From positions 71,588,330 through 71,652,329 of the forward strand of contig JAZBQD010000015.1 in the NCBI GenBank assembly GCA_036583965.1: a DNA stretch of 64,000 nt, written 5' to 3'. Positions within the stretch are counted from its first letter, which is position 1. Each line of letters starts with the position of its first letter. The DNA is from Prunella strophiata. Its lineage: Eukaryota; Chordata; Aves; Passeriformes; Prunellidae. Under the pieces are notes generated by a model. That model made no database searches. It worked only from the letters and a program-made list of their open reading frames with translations, and was not told the origin of the DNA. The position numbers were made by a program, and so were the translations under genes. This document shows, piece by piece, positions 1-13,232 of this stretch.

Positions 1-1269
1 AGTAAACTGATTAGGTAAAGGTTGTTTTCTGGGATCAACTGGTTCTTGCAATTCAGATAATGGAATATAAATGCAAATAAAGATCTTGAGGAGATGCACA
101 GCAGAAGTCACAAGGTGGGACTCACATGACATTATTTACTTGAACACCTATATGTAATTCAGAACATATTACCTCTTAGCTTATTAAAAAATCATCCTGA
201 TACTTCTAGAAATATTCCTGTGTGATTGATAGCTGAACTGAAACAGTTCCAATCAGGACTCGACTTCCTCCATAGCAACAAGGCTGTCTACCCTCTGCAG
301 GTAGAAGTATCTACTCCATAAAGTGCACATCCTCTGGAAAACAGGGATATAGCTAAAGTCTTTGAATAACTATCTTCAAGGGGAGATCAGCTGCTCTGCC
401 ATACTGAGAGTGAAAGGAACTTTAATACAATGTGGAAATGCCACAGCTTATCAGGGATTCTCAATTGCCACTTGTTTGTCAAGAACATTCTCTGTGTCAT
501 TTGTGCATGTGGCAAAAAAATAAGGTGTTGAGGCGACAGTTCCAATAACGGGAGCACATTGTTCCAATGATGTAACACAAGTAAAGCAAGATGTGCAGGA
601 ATCTTCAGGCACAAAACAGAAGTCTGAGTATTTCAAATATATAAAGGTTCACAAGACCAAGAGGTCATCTAAATGTTTAGCTCTGTTAGGAGGTCTAATG
701 AGACACACCATCTGTGCTTGCAGATAAAGCATTTCTGCTTGCAGGTATCTGCTCTGCATGGCTAAGGCAAAGAAAATACAGCTTCACCTGCACAAGATTT
801 CTCAGAGCTTCATGAGCCAAATGAGACTGTCCTGCAATTTTGGCAGACAGCAATATCCCCAAAAACAACACATAAAACAACAGCTATTCTTTATGACCAC
901 TGCTTCTATTTTTTGTCCCTACTATACACTGTTACAAAGGAAAATCCCAGGAGATCCAAGGGCAGAAAATATGAGCTTCACAGGCCAGGCAGGCACAGAG
1001 GCAGACAAAAAAGACAAAAGATTGGGATTTGTGAAAAAAGAGGTAATGACATCTAAAGCTAAACTGGAGAGAAACCTGACATAGAGTGATAAGTTATGAA
1101 ATATAGGTTAGAGAGGCTGATTAAGAGATCAGACAAATTTTTACAACTAATATAACTTAATTTCTCTCCTGTATTCCTGGTGAACAGCAAGCTGAACATG
1201 AGCCAGCAGCATTTTCTAGTAGCCTATAAAGCTGGCTTTATTTTGTGCTGGAGATTAACCTGCTCTGCT

Positions 1270-1790
1270 GAGTGGTCACTAGACCATGTTTGGAATAATG
1301 TGTTCAGTTCTAGGCCCCCAAAACATCAATAAAGTAGTATGAGCTCAGGGAGGGCCATCAGGATGCTCCTGGTGTTGGATCACTTATCCTCTGAAGAAAG
1401 GCTCAGGGAACTGGGTTTGTTCAACCTGCAGGAACAAAGGCTTTGGGAAAACCTAACAGCAGCTTGCCAGTGCCTGTAAGGATGTTACCAAGAAGAAAGA
1501 GCCAAGCTTTAAACAGTGGTGCATGGCTGCAGGATGAGGCAGCAGGGAAAAGCTGAAAAAAGGGAGGTTTTGTGCAGAAAAACTTGCCATGAGGACAGTG
1601 GAGCAGAAAAACAAGTTGCTTGCAGGGATTGCACAGCCTCCATCTCTGGAGATGTACAAGACCTGGCTGAATAGAGGTCACAATAAATGAAATGAGTATT
1701 CATTCTGGTCTGACCTCTGCTTATCCCTGCTTTGAGCCTACACTGGAGATCTCTCAAGCCATCTCCAACCCGAGTTATCTCATGATCCAG
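1270..1790 (+). mobile_element. CR1 LINE, 3'-end fragment
   Basis: Degenerate but alignable by eye to the CR1 ORF2 tail and 3' UTR in order: TGTTCAGTTCTAGGCCCC, then a CTCTGAAGAAAGGCTCAGGGAACTGGG-like block, the Leu-Glu-rich region, CCATCTCTGGAGATGTACAAGACC, and the 3' end CTCAAGCCATCTCCAACC...TCATGATCC. Many substitutions and indels indicate an old copy. The reading frame is destroyed. Confidence 0.85.
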
Positions 1791-4700
1791 AGCCTGAACT
1801 GTGTCCTTAGATGCTGTGGTTTGTAAGAAGCTCAGAACTTTAAACCAGGCAATCTGCCCCTAGCAATTGGTTTCTAATAGTGACCAATTGCAAAAGTTTA
1901 GCAAAAGTGCTAATGGCTAAATTAAGTTCAAAGTGATTACGTCCCTGCTATTCATCTCATCAACAGCTCTTTGTCTTAATCTGTTCCCATCCATTTTGGC
2001 AATTGGATGAGATATTTCCAAAGTCTCACCATGGCCTTTGCAGCACACATCTGAAATCATAAATTGTTTAAAATGAAAGAGGCTGAGAAATGGAAAGAAA
2101 AGTAGCATGAAGATGTGTATGAACCGGATGTTACTTACTGGAATTTAGATTATTCTACTCAGTTTGTCTACTTAGAAACAGAACTCAAAAATTGCACTGA
2201 ATGCTCAACTCATTTCTCTTATGCTACCCACACATAAAGCCTTTCTTTCTTCAAATAGAACAGACCTCTGGTTATCAGTGAGGATTACACAAGAGCTGCC
2301 CTTGCTGTAAGAGCTGCAAAGGGTTTAGCAAAAAAGCTAGGGAATGCTCAAGAAAGAAAACATCTAGAACTAGAGAAGTCTAGTCATTTCCAGAAAATAT
2401 CCCAAAGCTATACTTAGTAAATCACATAATCAAACTTTTGACAGATATAACTTCCTTCTTTTTTTTTATAGTGTCCAACTTGAGATGTTTAATTCAATGG
2501 AGGAAAGGCCAATGCAAATAAAGGCAATAGGAGCTACAGCTGGAAAATACCAAGTGCTACATGCAAACAAAATATTCTAATATGACTGCACCTTAGGGTC
2601 AAGCTGGCCAGCCCATTAATTATACTCTCTGCACTTTAACTTCAAATCTGGCTTCTTTATAGCTCAAGAACATTCTAAAAATTAACTGATTCTGGAAATA
2701 CCACTTATAAGCACCATCAAAAAGCCCATAAGGAAATTATTCAGAGACTGCTGTGAAAAAAGATTTTTAAAGTGTAATAAATAGGAACTAGAGCCACAGG
2801 AAATTCAATGGGTATTATAAAAAGTTGGGCAAGCACCTTCTTAGTGACATAAATTCTGTGGAATAAAGCAAGTTCTGAAGAAAACCTGAAGAGTTGGTCA
2901 TGCAACTAAAGTTTGTCAGTGAATATATAGATGGAACAGATTTGACCCCAATCCTTAGGTTTGAGGGGATTTGTTTGCTTGTATGAAGTCATGATGTTAT
3001 TTTAAGACAACTTTTGCACATATGGAGCTTCTGATTGCTATCATTTCGGTGTGATGGTCTAATAATTAACAGAAGTTAAATCTGAAACAGTTGTTATTGA
3101 ATTCTCAAGTCTGAAAAAACTGACAGGTTTTCTGCAGCCCCCACTGCTTTTAAAAGAAAACACCAAAACAAAGGTCAGGGAAGGGTAAGTTGATTTCTTT
3201 TTTTTAAGCTTAGCTTAGCCTACCCGAATAATATTATTTAGGCTGAAATCTTTCTTGCAGCAGGGTAAGGAAAAGGGAGAAAGCTTTTTTTGCTATTCTG
3301 AAGATCACTTTCACAAGGGGTGCAGAGCTGCACACAGCTCATTAGATGGTAAGCCTGCATGGAACTAAATCTCCAAATTTGCCTTTAACAAGTGAAGTTG
3401 GAAAACAGATTTCATCATACTTATCATCACACTGATGAAGGTTAGCCACTTAAGTCAGAAGGGTAAGTGATAATAGTAATGAGCCCTCTGCGCTGGCTAG
3501 CACTGCATGAGGTAAGGACACTGCTGACATCTTGTGTCTCTCTCCTGGCCACAAAGGAGAATGAGCAGAAGTATCAGGAGCAAATACATTTTCTTGCACT
3601 CCCCTCTGTTTCTTAAGTTTAATCCCTTCTGCCATTACAGTAAATCTTGGCTTTTATCTCTTCCTTCCTCTCCCTCTTTCTATCCAGCTCTTTATTAATT
3701 TCAGTAGGCCTATCACTTGGTTTTCTGTCCTATCTAGTACAGCTCAGGTGTCTCTCTCACACTCAAGACAATTACCTTCTCATTATTTTTTCAGATAATT
3801 GTAATCTTTTCTTCCAAGAGTCTCCTATTCCTTGACCCTCCTTTGTTCTAGAAAGATATTCCTCCCCTCAGGATCTTTAATTCCTTTCCCTTATTATCTA
3901 GCTCTGATAAATTACTGCTTGGAGACATTGGTCCCTGGATATTTCTACAGCAAGGATCCTTTGCTGATTTACATCTTGTTGCAGGATCAAAAAGGAGCTT
4001 CAGAAAACAGAACATTTCCCTGCTGCCACTAACCAGTACCCCTCCAGAGATGACAGCAGATTGCAAAAAGAGAGGAAAAAACCCAATTCCTTAAGAAAGA
4101 AACAAATGCTTACACATATTTAGGAGTCAACTCAACTTGAAAGCTTTGCTAAAAATCTTTCTGGTACTGTTGCACAGTTTTGGCTGCTGTCACAAGGCAA
4201 GAGCCAATAAATGTTAAGTGACTTCTTCAGAAAATCAAAACAACTGCTGGAACAAAGGAAAGAGAAGAAACTGGTGGCAGCAGTAAAGACAGCTGCCTAC
4301 AAAGACAGCACTTAGCCCAGATTCGTGCCTGAAGTCCTACCTTCCTGACAAACCACTGCCTTTTCTATTTCAAAGCCAGTCTCACAGCAAGCTGCTTTTA
4401 ATTTTTGAGAGAGAGACTACATTCTGTGTCTGCCCAAAAGGTAATGCCTAATTACACCAGTCTGAAGCCATAACAATAAAACTTTGATGATTCATACAAT
4501 TGGTTCCAAGTTTATCTATGCGATTTGCCAGGCAGTTATTTTCAGTCTTCACTTTGATCAGAGAAAGTGACCTTGCTGTCCTTTTAATACCAGCTGTAAA
4601 ATAAGCTTGCAATTAGTTCTTTAAAGTTCAAGTGATTCTAATGAAATCTCTTATGACCAAAAATGCAAATTAATTCTTTAGTTCTACATCTCAGTAGTTT

Positions 4701-6092
4701 AGGGAATTCGGATTGCTCTCTATCCTGGATATGCCTGAGTACGGAAGAAAAACAGGATAAACATACTAATGTTATCAGAGCTAGCAATATTTTTATGCCT
4801 ATGTTAATTAGAAAAGATTATGAAACAAGAGTACAACAGTTTTTAAAAGCATTTGATGAAAAGAACACAAAATCTTGCATTATTTCTACAAAAGCAAAAC
4901 TTATCGGCAGCTGCTCCTAAAAACATGCATGTTTCAGCTCTTCCTTTCTCATTAAGTCAAACAACAGTTAGATAATAGAGCTGAAAACGATTTTTGGTAC
5001 CAACGTATTTATCACGTTTCCCAGCACATCAAGCTGTCAGACTAACAATTAGTTTCATTTCAAATTAAACCTGACAGGCAATCCCTTGGTGACAGAACAC
5101 ACACTAATTTAACTAAAACACATACCTCTTCTCTTTCAAAATACTGCTTCCATCAAGCACACAGCTTTCTTGATACTCTTCCTGCTAGGTGGGACTGCTC
5201 TTCCTGTCATTCCACAAATTCTTACAGTGAATACAGCAAACCTCTTAGTGACCCTTAGGTGGTAAACAAAACAAAGGTTTTCTCTGCTCCCTAAAGAAGC
5301 AGACATGAAATCCAGACTTAGGTGTCACCATCATACACTAGTGACCCTGCTAATAATGTACAGGATGTTTCCTTGTACAGGAAACAAGACAACCTCTCCT
5401 GTATTACCCTGTTAAATAAGGATGGCAACCCCTCTGAGGAACTGACATTCAATAAGCAAAACACCCTCTACACTTCATTGCTTTTCCTCAGACAGATTCT
5501 TCATCTATCCATGCCCTTACCCTTTTGCAGCTGAGGTCTACAAAGTGCCTCCAGGACTGAGGAACAATAGCCAAAGTCACGCAATGGGAACATCTGATGT
5601 TTAGCTACCAGAAACCAAAGGACACTGAAGGACAGCTGTCTTCCCATATCAAATGAAAAGAAATACTCAAAGAAATGCTGGGAAAATCAGCCTTGAAGAC
5701 TTGGTATTTTTAATTCAGTGTCAGTCACTGTTCCCTTTCCTTCACAGCCTCATCTTGCCTCAGGAAGAGGTGTCAGACATACAACAGCAAGCAAACTGTA
5801 TCAGAATCTGCTTATAAGGAAATTTCTTTCTACTGTGTCATAAGGAGGCTGGTATTTTATAATGAAAATGGTTTATACATAAATGAGACTATAAACATTG
5901 CTACTCTGAGTCTTTTTTTTTCAAACCTTCCACAGCTCTTGTTTGCAATAACACCAAATCTCTACATCAAATGTGCTTCAGTTAAACATTCTTTTTTTGC
6001 TTGGACTTTTAAAAATACAGTCATAAGCCAGTCAATGGTCTGAAATTCCCTCCTCTCAAAATATGAAACAACACAGGCACTGCCTGTAGACA

Positions 6093-6870
6093 CAGAACCA
6101 CCAAATGGTTTGGGTTGTAAGGGTTGTTTATCCATGATCTAGTCAAACTTTCTCTGCCATGGGCAGGGACATTTTAAGGTTGCCTTGAGCAGTCTGCTCA
6201 AGGTCTAATCCAACCTGATTTTGAGCACTTCCAACAAAGGAGCATCCACTGCTTCCCTGGGCAACCTGTTCCAGTGCCTCATGATCCTCACAGTAAAGAA
6301 TTTCTTCTTAATATCTAATTTAAATCTACCTTCTTTCAGCTTAAACCATTGCTCCTTGTGGTAATTGGCCCTATTAAAAAGTCTGTCCCCATCTCTCTTA
6401 CAAGATCCCTTTAGAAGATGAAAAGCCACAAAGATGTATCCTGGGAACCTGCTCTTCTCCAGGCTTAATAACCACAACTCTCTCAGCCTTTCCTCAGAGG
6501 AGAGGTGCTCCAACCTTCTCACTATTTTTGTGGCCTTCCTCTAGACCAACTCCAACGATTCCACATCCTTTTTATCTTGGGAGTCCCCAGAGCTGGACAC
6601 AATACTCCAGGTGGGTGCAGACCAATGTACAACTTGCCTTCTGGACTACACATGCACACGTTACAGCCCCTCATCCACCAGAATCCCCACAAGTTCTTCT
6701 CTGCGGGGCTGCTCTCAATCCATTGATCACACAATGTGATGTGTGCCTGTGTGATGGCAATTGTCCCAACCTAGGTGCAGGACTTTGCACTTGGCCATGC
6801 TGCACTTCACATGTTCACACTGGCTCCCTTCTCCAGCCTCTCAAGCCTGCCAATTAACCTCAACTCAGTC
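6093..6870 (-). mobile_element. CR1 LINE, 3'-truncated-type copy with ORF2 C-terminus
   Basis: Minus-strand CR1. The 3' end is near 6093 (AAATGGTTTGGGTTG on the plus strand) and the 5' break is near 6870. It passes through the segment containing CACAAGTTCTTCTCTGCGGG and GTGCAGGACTTTGCACTTGGCC. Lineage looks J/Y-like to me, but I cannot assign a subfamily by eye. Confidence 0.92.
6205..6522 (-). pseudogene. CR1 ORF2 C-terminal remnant (still open)
   Basis: A 105-codon open stretch matches the extreme C-terminus of CR1 ORF2: RRLEHLSSEERLRELWLLSLEK near its start, then GRFKLDIKKKFFTVR and HWNRLPREAVDAP near its end. The reverse-transcriptase core and endonuclease are absent, so it encodes no functional enzyme. 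The open frame suggests a relatively young insertion. The methionine at 6522 is an internal codon, not a real start. Confidence 0.85.
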
Positions 6871-9800
6871 CTTCTGCTCACTCAGGCAGGAAGTGCCAAA
6901 TTATCTGGCAAAGCTGATTCTTTTTTTTAAGAGACTTGGAGTATGTCAGATTTTCATAATCTACTCACAACACTCTTGCAGCAGTTTTCTTGAGGAAACT
7001 CAAGTTCAGCAGCTGTGTTTATTGCATGCCAGGTAATGAAGAACAAAACTATGAAGGACTTGCATTTAAAACCCAAAACTCCACAACTGATTAATGAACT
7101 TCAATAAGAACCAGCAGAGATCTCAACAGAGCAGTGGCACAGATGCAGAAGATTACTTCATAAATATTTTAAGGAACTGTGCACTGGATACTGCTTCTCA
7201 GTGGGCCCTGACAGAGCACACAGCACCACCTGCACCAGGGGTCAAAGATCCTATGTTTAAAGGTAGGTAAAAAAAAGAAGTTTTTAAAGCTGGTACCTCC
7301 ACACCTTTGCTTACCCTAGGAGTGTAACACCAACCTGACTGCCTTGCAGGGCTCCTCAATAATATCTTGTCTCATCTCAGCTGGCCTGAGTACAACCCAG
7401 CTTGCAGTGTTTAAAATGCACCTTAGGCCCTGAAGAATTTTTCCATATATTACCCAGAGCAGGAAACAGATACCCATAGATAACAGCTCAACTGGCCTCC
7501 AGGGCAAATACTCAATTGCCTGCAATTTCTCTTGGATGATCCCAGACAGGTGGGAACACAATCCAACAGTCTTCACAACCAATTTTTTTTTCTCAGAGAT
7601 TGCTTACAGAAATGAACGCTTATGCTGCTTCATTTTTTTACTATGACAAGATCATACATTTACAGTTTGTAGTTTCTAACTCACACTGGGCTCATATAAA
7701 GCAAACCATTCACCTCTAAAGACATGTGAGAGAAGAAGTAGTCAACTTTATCACCTCACAAATTTCTTTTCTCCTCAAGAAGGTATTTCAAATTGGAGTT
7801 AGAGGGTTAGCAGTATAGTCTGCAAACCCAAACCCACTACAAGCTTGTTCCCGGCTAAGCTGAAAAGTAAGCACAGGGCGCAAATGCTCTGTAGATAACC
7901 TCAGGCAACAGATTATTCCTCCTAGCTGGTGGAAGGAGGGGAAGTAGGTTATTTCTCACTCTGGCTGCAGCCTAGACTTCAGTCATTTTATTTGTTAACT
8001 AGCACAAAACTGTGTTAGCCCATGGCCCTGGCTTGTAACAGCAGCAGAGCTCCCACTGCAGAAAAGATTCTCAACTGTTTGTCTGACCTCACTGACAGCA
8101 TGCTGTCCCCACCTCCACCCTTCTGTCTCTCCCTACCACCATGCCAGAGACAGCAATCTAGTCAAGATGCAAAGGTGCCACATGAATATTTCAGACAGTA
8201 ACAAGACTGCCAGCAGCCTGGAAGTGTTTCAATCTGCAAGGCAAAGCAGGGACGACAGTGCAACTGAAGGGATTTTCATCTTCTGTTTCTCATGTTATTG
8301 TGGTATTTGATCATAAAAAACCCTCCCTATCCATAACTCCTGGATTAAGACTGGGAGAGATTAGCAAAACCAAAATAATGCAGGTTCTTGCTTATCATGA
8401 ACCTTATAGGAAAGAGCACCAAACCAGGGCGGTCCAAGAATGGAAGTGAACAGGAAGGACAGGTCCTTCTTGAGGTCAGATCAACCTTCCAGCTTCAAGT
8501 TGGGTTTACACTGGGTGCTTGTAACCTTCTTCCCAAAACACAGTACCATCCACAGCCCAGGCACCAATGCCACTCACCAGCCTAGCTGACAGCCCTTCAG
8601 TTAAATGCCCTACCAGTGGTGAGGAATTCCAGAACACCATCAAACTCTGCAAAAAGGTTTGAATTACAAAGGTCACTGAAAAATTAATAGAAAATGGTTG
8701 GTTGAAGGCTGCAATACACAGAGACACAAGAGGCTTCATGTTTTCAGAAGACTCCTCTTGCCTCAGGAAACGCTGCTGTTGCTCCAGTTTAAAGAGATTT
8801 ACTTTTGAACACTGCTGAAGAAGTGTCTCTGGTCCCAGCCACTGCGTGGGCACATGACAGACTTCAGTTCTGATCATCTCCAGCTTGCCTGTAATTACCA
8901 GCTGACGAGCCCCACAGATGAGCACCACAGAAGTCAATATTTATGCTGCCAATACCACTCCCACCAAATGTGAACTCTTCAAGGACATTGCATCTAAAAG
9001 AACATCTCCTACAAATGAAATATTTCAAGATGCCTAGCAGCAGATGGACCACAGACTTGCATCCTAAATGAAAACCACTAGGGCTGCAGGGGCAGGTGGG
9101 TGAAGAGAAGTTTATTACTGAATATGAAAAGTCATAAACACCAAGTACTAGACACTGCATTAACTTGACAACAACTTGACTCTGCATAAAGATTTTTCAG
9201 GCTTCTTTCCATAAAGCAATACTTCATATCTTCCAATGGTTTACTTTAGGGAAGTGAAAGTAAGAGATGTATGCACAGAATCAAATTAAACTTTTACATC
9301 AAAACCATCCATATCTTGATATTCATCCAAAGATTGACTGATCTCACTAGAATTTATTTGCAGAGACTGCTAGTTAGACTAACATGTGGTACTTAAATTT
9401 TTCAGCTATATTTACCAGGTTGTTTTCTCAATTTTCATCTGGAAAAACACACACGTTTCTCCACAAAAATCTCTGCCAAGTTTGTGGTAAAATTCTTTTT
9501 TCCTGAGAGCGCTTACATTTCCTTCCTTTTCCATATTTTCAAAGCTAAAACATGACTTTAGGTGGTTTTTTTTCCCCTCCTCTTTTAGTCAAGCTTATTT
9601 TGGCTGATCATGAATCAACAACAAACACCACAACTCTTACCTTCCTTCAACTTATGAAAGAAAAATCAAACTGGAAAATGTATAAATTGAGGCTCTTTTC
9701 TTCTCTTTGCTTTTCACTCTTTTCTTGTATCTGCTAGAAAAGCTCAGTGCATATTTGCATCCATGACTATAGTCTGCAGAAACCAGAGAAGAATTACTCA

Positions 9801-11700
9801 TATTGAATTTATGCCACATATTAAACATAATGGATACAAATCTAAGGAAAGCCTAGGAAAATCAAGGTGCTAATTCGTACACTGTTATGCCAAAACTGAA
9901 CTTCTGGAAGCACTTCTTGGCAATGAAATCTTAAAAAACAAACCAAAACAAACAAACATATGTATGCCTTGAATTCACCCTCCCCCAAACTAATTCTCAG
10001 AATCTAGCTAGGAGACATTTTCTGACGTACTGTAAACTGTATCAGTGTTATGTCTGAGCAATTAAGATTTACATTTTTTTCTATCTCTTTTTGCCTAGGG
10101 AATCTTGCAAGATTAAAGGTATTAATAACATGCCCAGCAGTGGTGAATCTAGAGAGCAACACTGCTTTTGAGCTGTTCCATGAATTTACTATAGAGCCCA
10201 CAGACAGTGCACACTAACATAGGATATAGAGACCCAATCTTCATGGAAGGCTATGGAGGCAGGCCTGTCACTGCTTGAGACTCTAGCCTAATTATCCAAC
10301 TTCCAGCAAGACTAAGAAAAGCAGCAGGTTATTAGAATAACTTAGAATCAGTTTTAAAATGCCTTCCTAAAAGGTGCTTCCAATTGTTCAAGTCCCTAAA
10401 AATTCACCACAAACATTGTGCAGCCTAATGCAGCAGTACCAGGTTACCTGTGTAACCAACCAATACCATCACAGCTACTGAGAAGAAATTCCCAAACACT
10501 TCTCTTACTCAGTTTCACTACATAAAGCTTTCATGAGATCACCACTTCTTCCCAACACATCTCTCTATTGAAATAGCAACTGATCTTAACATTAACTCAG
10601 CCTACAATCAGTTGGATGTGTTGGACCACATACCCTCCTCACTGCCTCTCTGGGGGCAGCAGTGAACACTCAGGGCAGGAGATGAAGATGGAGCATGCAG
10701 AAGTGTGTTCCTGAGAGCACTCTCCACAAATCTGCAACTCAGGAACTTCCCTAGCCAGAGGCTGTGTCCTTGTATTGTCCTATAGTACCAACTGCATTCC
10801 GTAAATTTTGTAATCCAAAACTTCTTTTTGCAGACATTACTGATGCGCTTCTGGAGTCCCTGCACCATTGGTGTGGCATTTAACTAAGCAAAACAGCTAT
10901 TTACCATCAGCACACTTGAAGATTCACTGTTTATTTCCAAGGTCACTGACAACAATCAACTCTGTTACTGTTGCACAGATCAAGTAATATGTCCACTGTT
11001 CCCATAAACACAGCTTTTGTTTATTCATTCAAATCCTAATGCATGACTGTTTGCCCAGAAGCTTGGCTCAGCACTGCCCTCTCTACTGAAAGGTGTGACA
11101 GGCTATGGAATCTCCTGGCTGTAAACACTCCCTGAAATTACAGCAGACTAAACATCAGCTCTGAGGATTCAGTAACTCCAGTGTTAGCAAACATCACTAA
11201 CAAGGCTGTAAAAACCCAAAGGGAGGTCTGATGGAAATTTTGCTGCTAGGTTCTTTGCACAGACTTTGTCCCATTTGATGATATTATTTTTCACCACATT
11301 TTGTAGTAACATAATTAAGTTCAAATAAAAACAAATGAATGCCACTTATCTCACAAAAACTATTTATTTGCCAAGGTTTCTTTCAAGTATGTACATAAAA
11401 ATAGCTTAGAAAAGGAAATACTAAAAACAAGCAAATAAAGATTTCATTTTTTTTCAGCAACATGAATACTGTTTTAGATTCAGAAGATGAATCCATTACT
11501 TAGTTCCTTTGTTTGCATATTTTTGCACTCTATCTAACAAGTGTAATAGTATTAAGAAACCTTAGCTGAGGATTTTCTAGAGAGAAAATGAGTGTTTTTT
11601 TTAAGATAAAGATAATGTAAAATTATCTTTATAAAATGTAAATGTATAAAATGTAAAATACACCAAAATAGAGGTTATATTGGTTGGCTACATATTTAAT

Positions 11701-11900
11701 AGGATTGGTATTAAAATCTGAATCAATGATCAAGGAAAAAAAAAAAAAAAAGTCAGTCTATTTGGTATGCACAGAATTCTAAAAAATGCAAACAAAGCTC
11801 CTCAGTAGATAAACTGAGTTATCATGGGATATGGCAGAAGACACTCTCGAGAATCACAAACTGAAAATAGAGCAGAGGAATAAATCAAATATCATAATGA
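11701..11900. repeat. unclassified repeat, copy A
   Basis: Shares an ordered series of short matches with copy B at 13066-13232: AGGAT..ATTAAAA.CTGA, ATCAA.GGAAAAAA, CTA.TTGGTATG, AAAAATGCAA, AAACTGAGTTA.CATGGGATA and TCAAATAT..AAATGA/TAATGA. Same orientation, separated by about 1.37 kb. Copy A includes a 16-base A run (11736-11751). Family unknown to me; it could be a segmental duplication or the direct terminal repeats of an old element. Confidence 0.6.
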
Positions 11901-13065
11901 TGGAGGTTAACAGTAGGATCCTGCAAGAAACTTGAAAACAGGTCTAAATAGATGACAATATATGCTAATGTTAGTGAATTATTCAAGACAAAAAAAGCCT
12001 GAATGTAAACAGTTACAAGAGATCTCAGAGGAATGACAGAACAATAAAGGGAAAGAAGAAAGATGGCACCATGATAAATGCAGAAAACACACACTGAGAA
12101 AAACAATCCTAACTGAACCTACATGATGATGGCCTCTACCACAGTTACTAAACTCAGTAACAAATGTTGGAATCACTGGGAAAAGATTTTTGAAATCAGC
12201 AGCTTAATACCTAAAAGGCAGTTAAAGACTAGAACACAAGAACAATTAAGAGAATGAAAAGAAGCAGAAAAATAGATGTCAGTGCATACATCTGGGGCAG
12301 GCTTTTACCCTCCACACTGCAATTCTAGTTATGATCCCAAAAAAACCAAACAAAAAGATAAAAGACAACTCAAGAAAAATATACAATAGAGAGGAGAATG
12401 TAAAACAAATAGAGTTATTCAGTATTTCTTAGTATGTAATACTTGAGAGACACAGGAAAAAGTTACCAGGCATGCAAAAAGAAAACTTTTAGCAGAACAC
12501 ACTAATTGGACTGCGATGCTGCCTTTTCAGGAAGGGGATCATCAAGGTGAGAAATGTCCGTATGGTCAAAAGAGGGATAGAGAAATAGGAACTAGGTCGA
12601 ATGGCAGTAATTTGATTAGCAAGTTCCTAAGTAGTAATTTGGGTTGCTAGATGCTGGGAGAGTTCATCAGGCTCATTGTACACAAATTCTTCTTGTACAC
12701 TGCCCCAAAGGACCATCTGCTGGGGAGTGCTGCACAGGCAGAGTTTCGTGCTGGCCCTGCAGAGACATCCATACTCTTTAAAGCAGAAGAGAAAGACAGA
12801 GATTATAACAAGTTTGTAACTCCCTCTTTCCTTCATTGTATTGCTACTTATTTATTGTTTTAGAAGACATGGGAACAGGCAGGGAGAAGTATGAAACATC
12901 CAGTGTCTTAAAAAGCCATTATGTAATAAACCTACAAAATTTTTTAAAAAGGTAGAAAGAAGACAAAATCTGGTGCATTAACTGTGAGCAGTTATCTTCC
13001 CTTTTTTCCTCCCATGGCAGAGGACAACAATGTGCATTAATTTGGCAATTTTCTCTTCCCAGTAA

Positions 13066-13232
13066 AGGATATTAAAACCTGAGGGGAATTATCAAAGGAA
13101 AAAACCACCCAAAAATCTTCTAGCCTACTTGGTATGGAGAGATTTCCAAAAATGCAAGGAAGACCTCTCATTAAACTGAGTTAGCATGGGATAAAGCAGA
13201 GAGAAACGGCAATAGTCAAATATAGAAATGAC
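13066..13232. repeat. unclassified repeat, copy B
   Basis: Direct, diverged partner of copy A at 11701-11900. The clearest shared block is AAACTGAGTTAGCATGGGAT (13174-13193) against AAACTGAGTTATCATGGGAT in copy A. The sequence between the copies (11900-13066) shows no identifiable protein remnants. Confidence 0.6.

Noticed and set aside
8506..8937. 143-codon minus-strand frame
   Set aside because: No motif recognised and it lies inside DAP intron 2 without splice signals; treated as chance.
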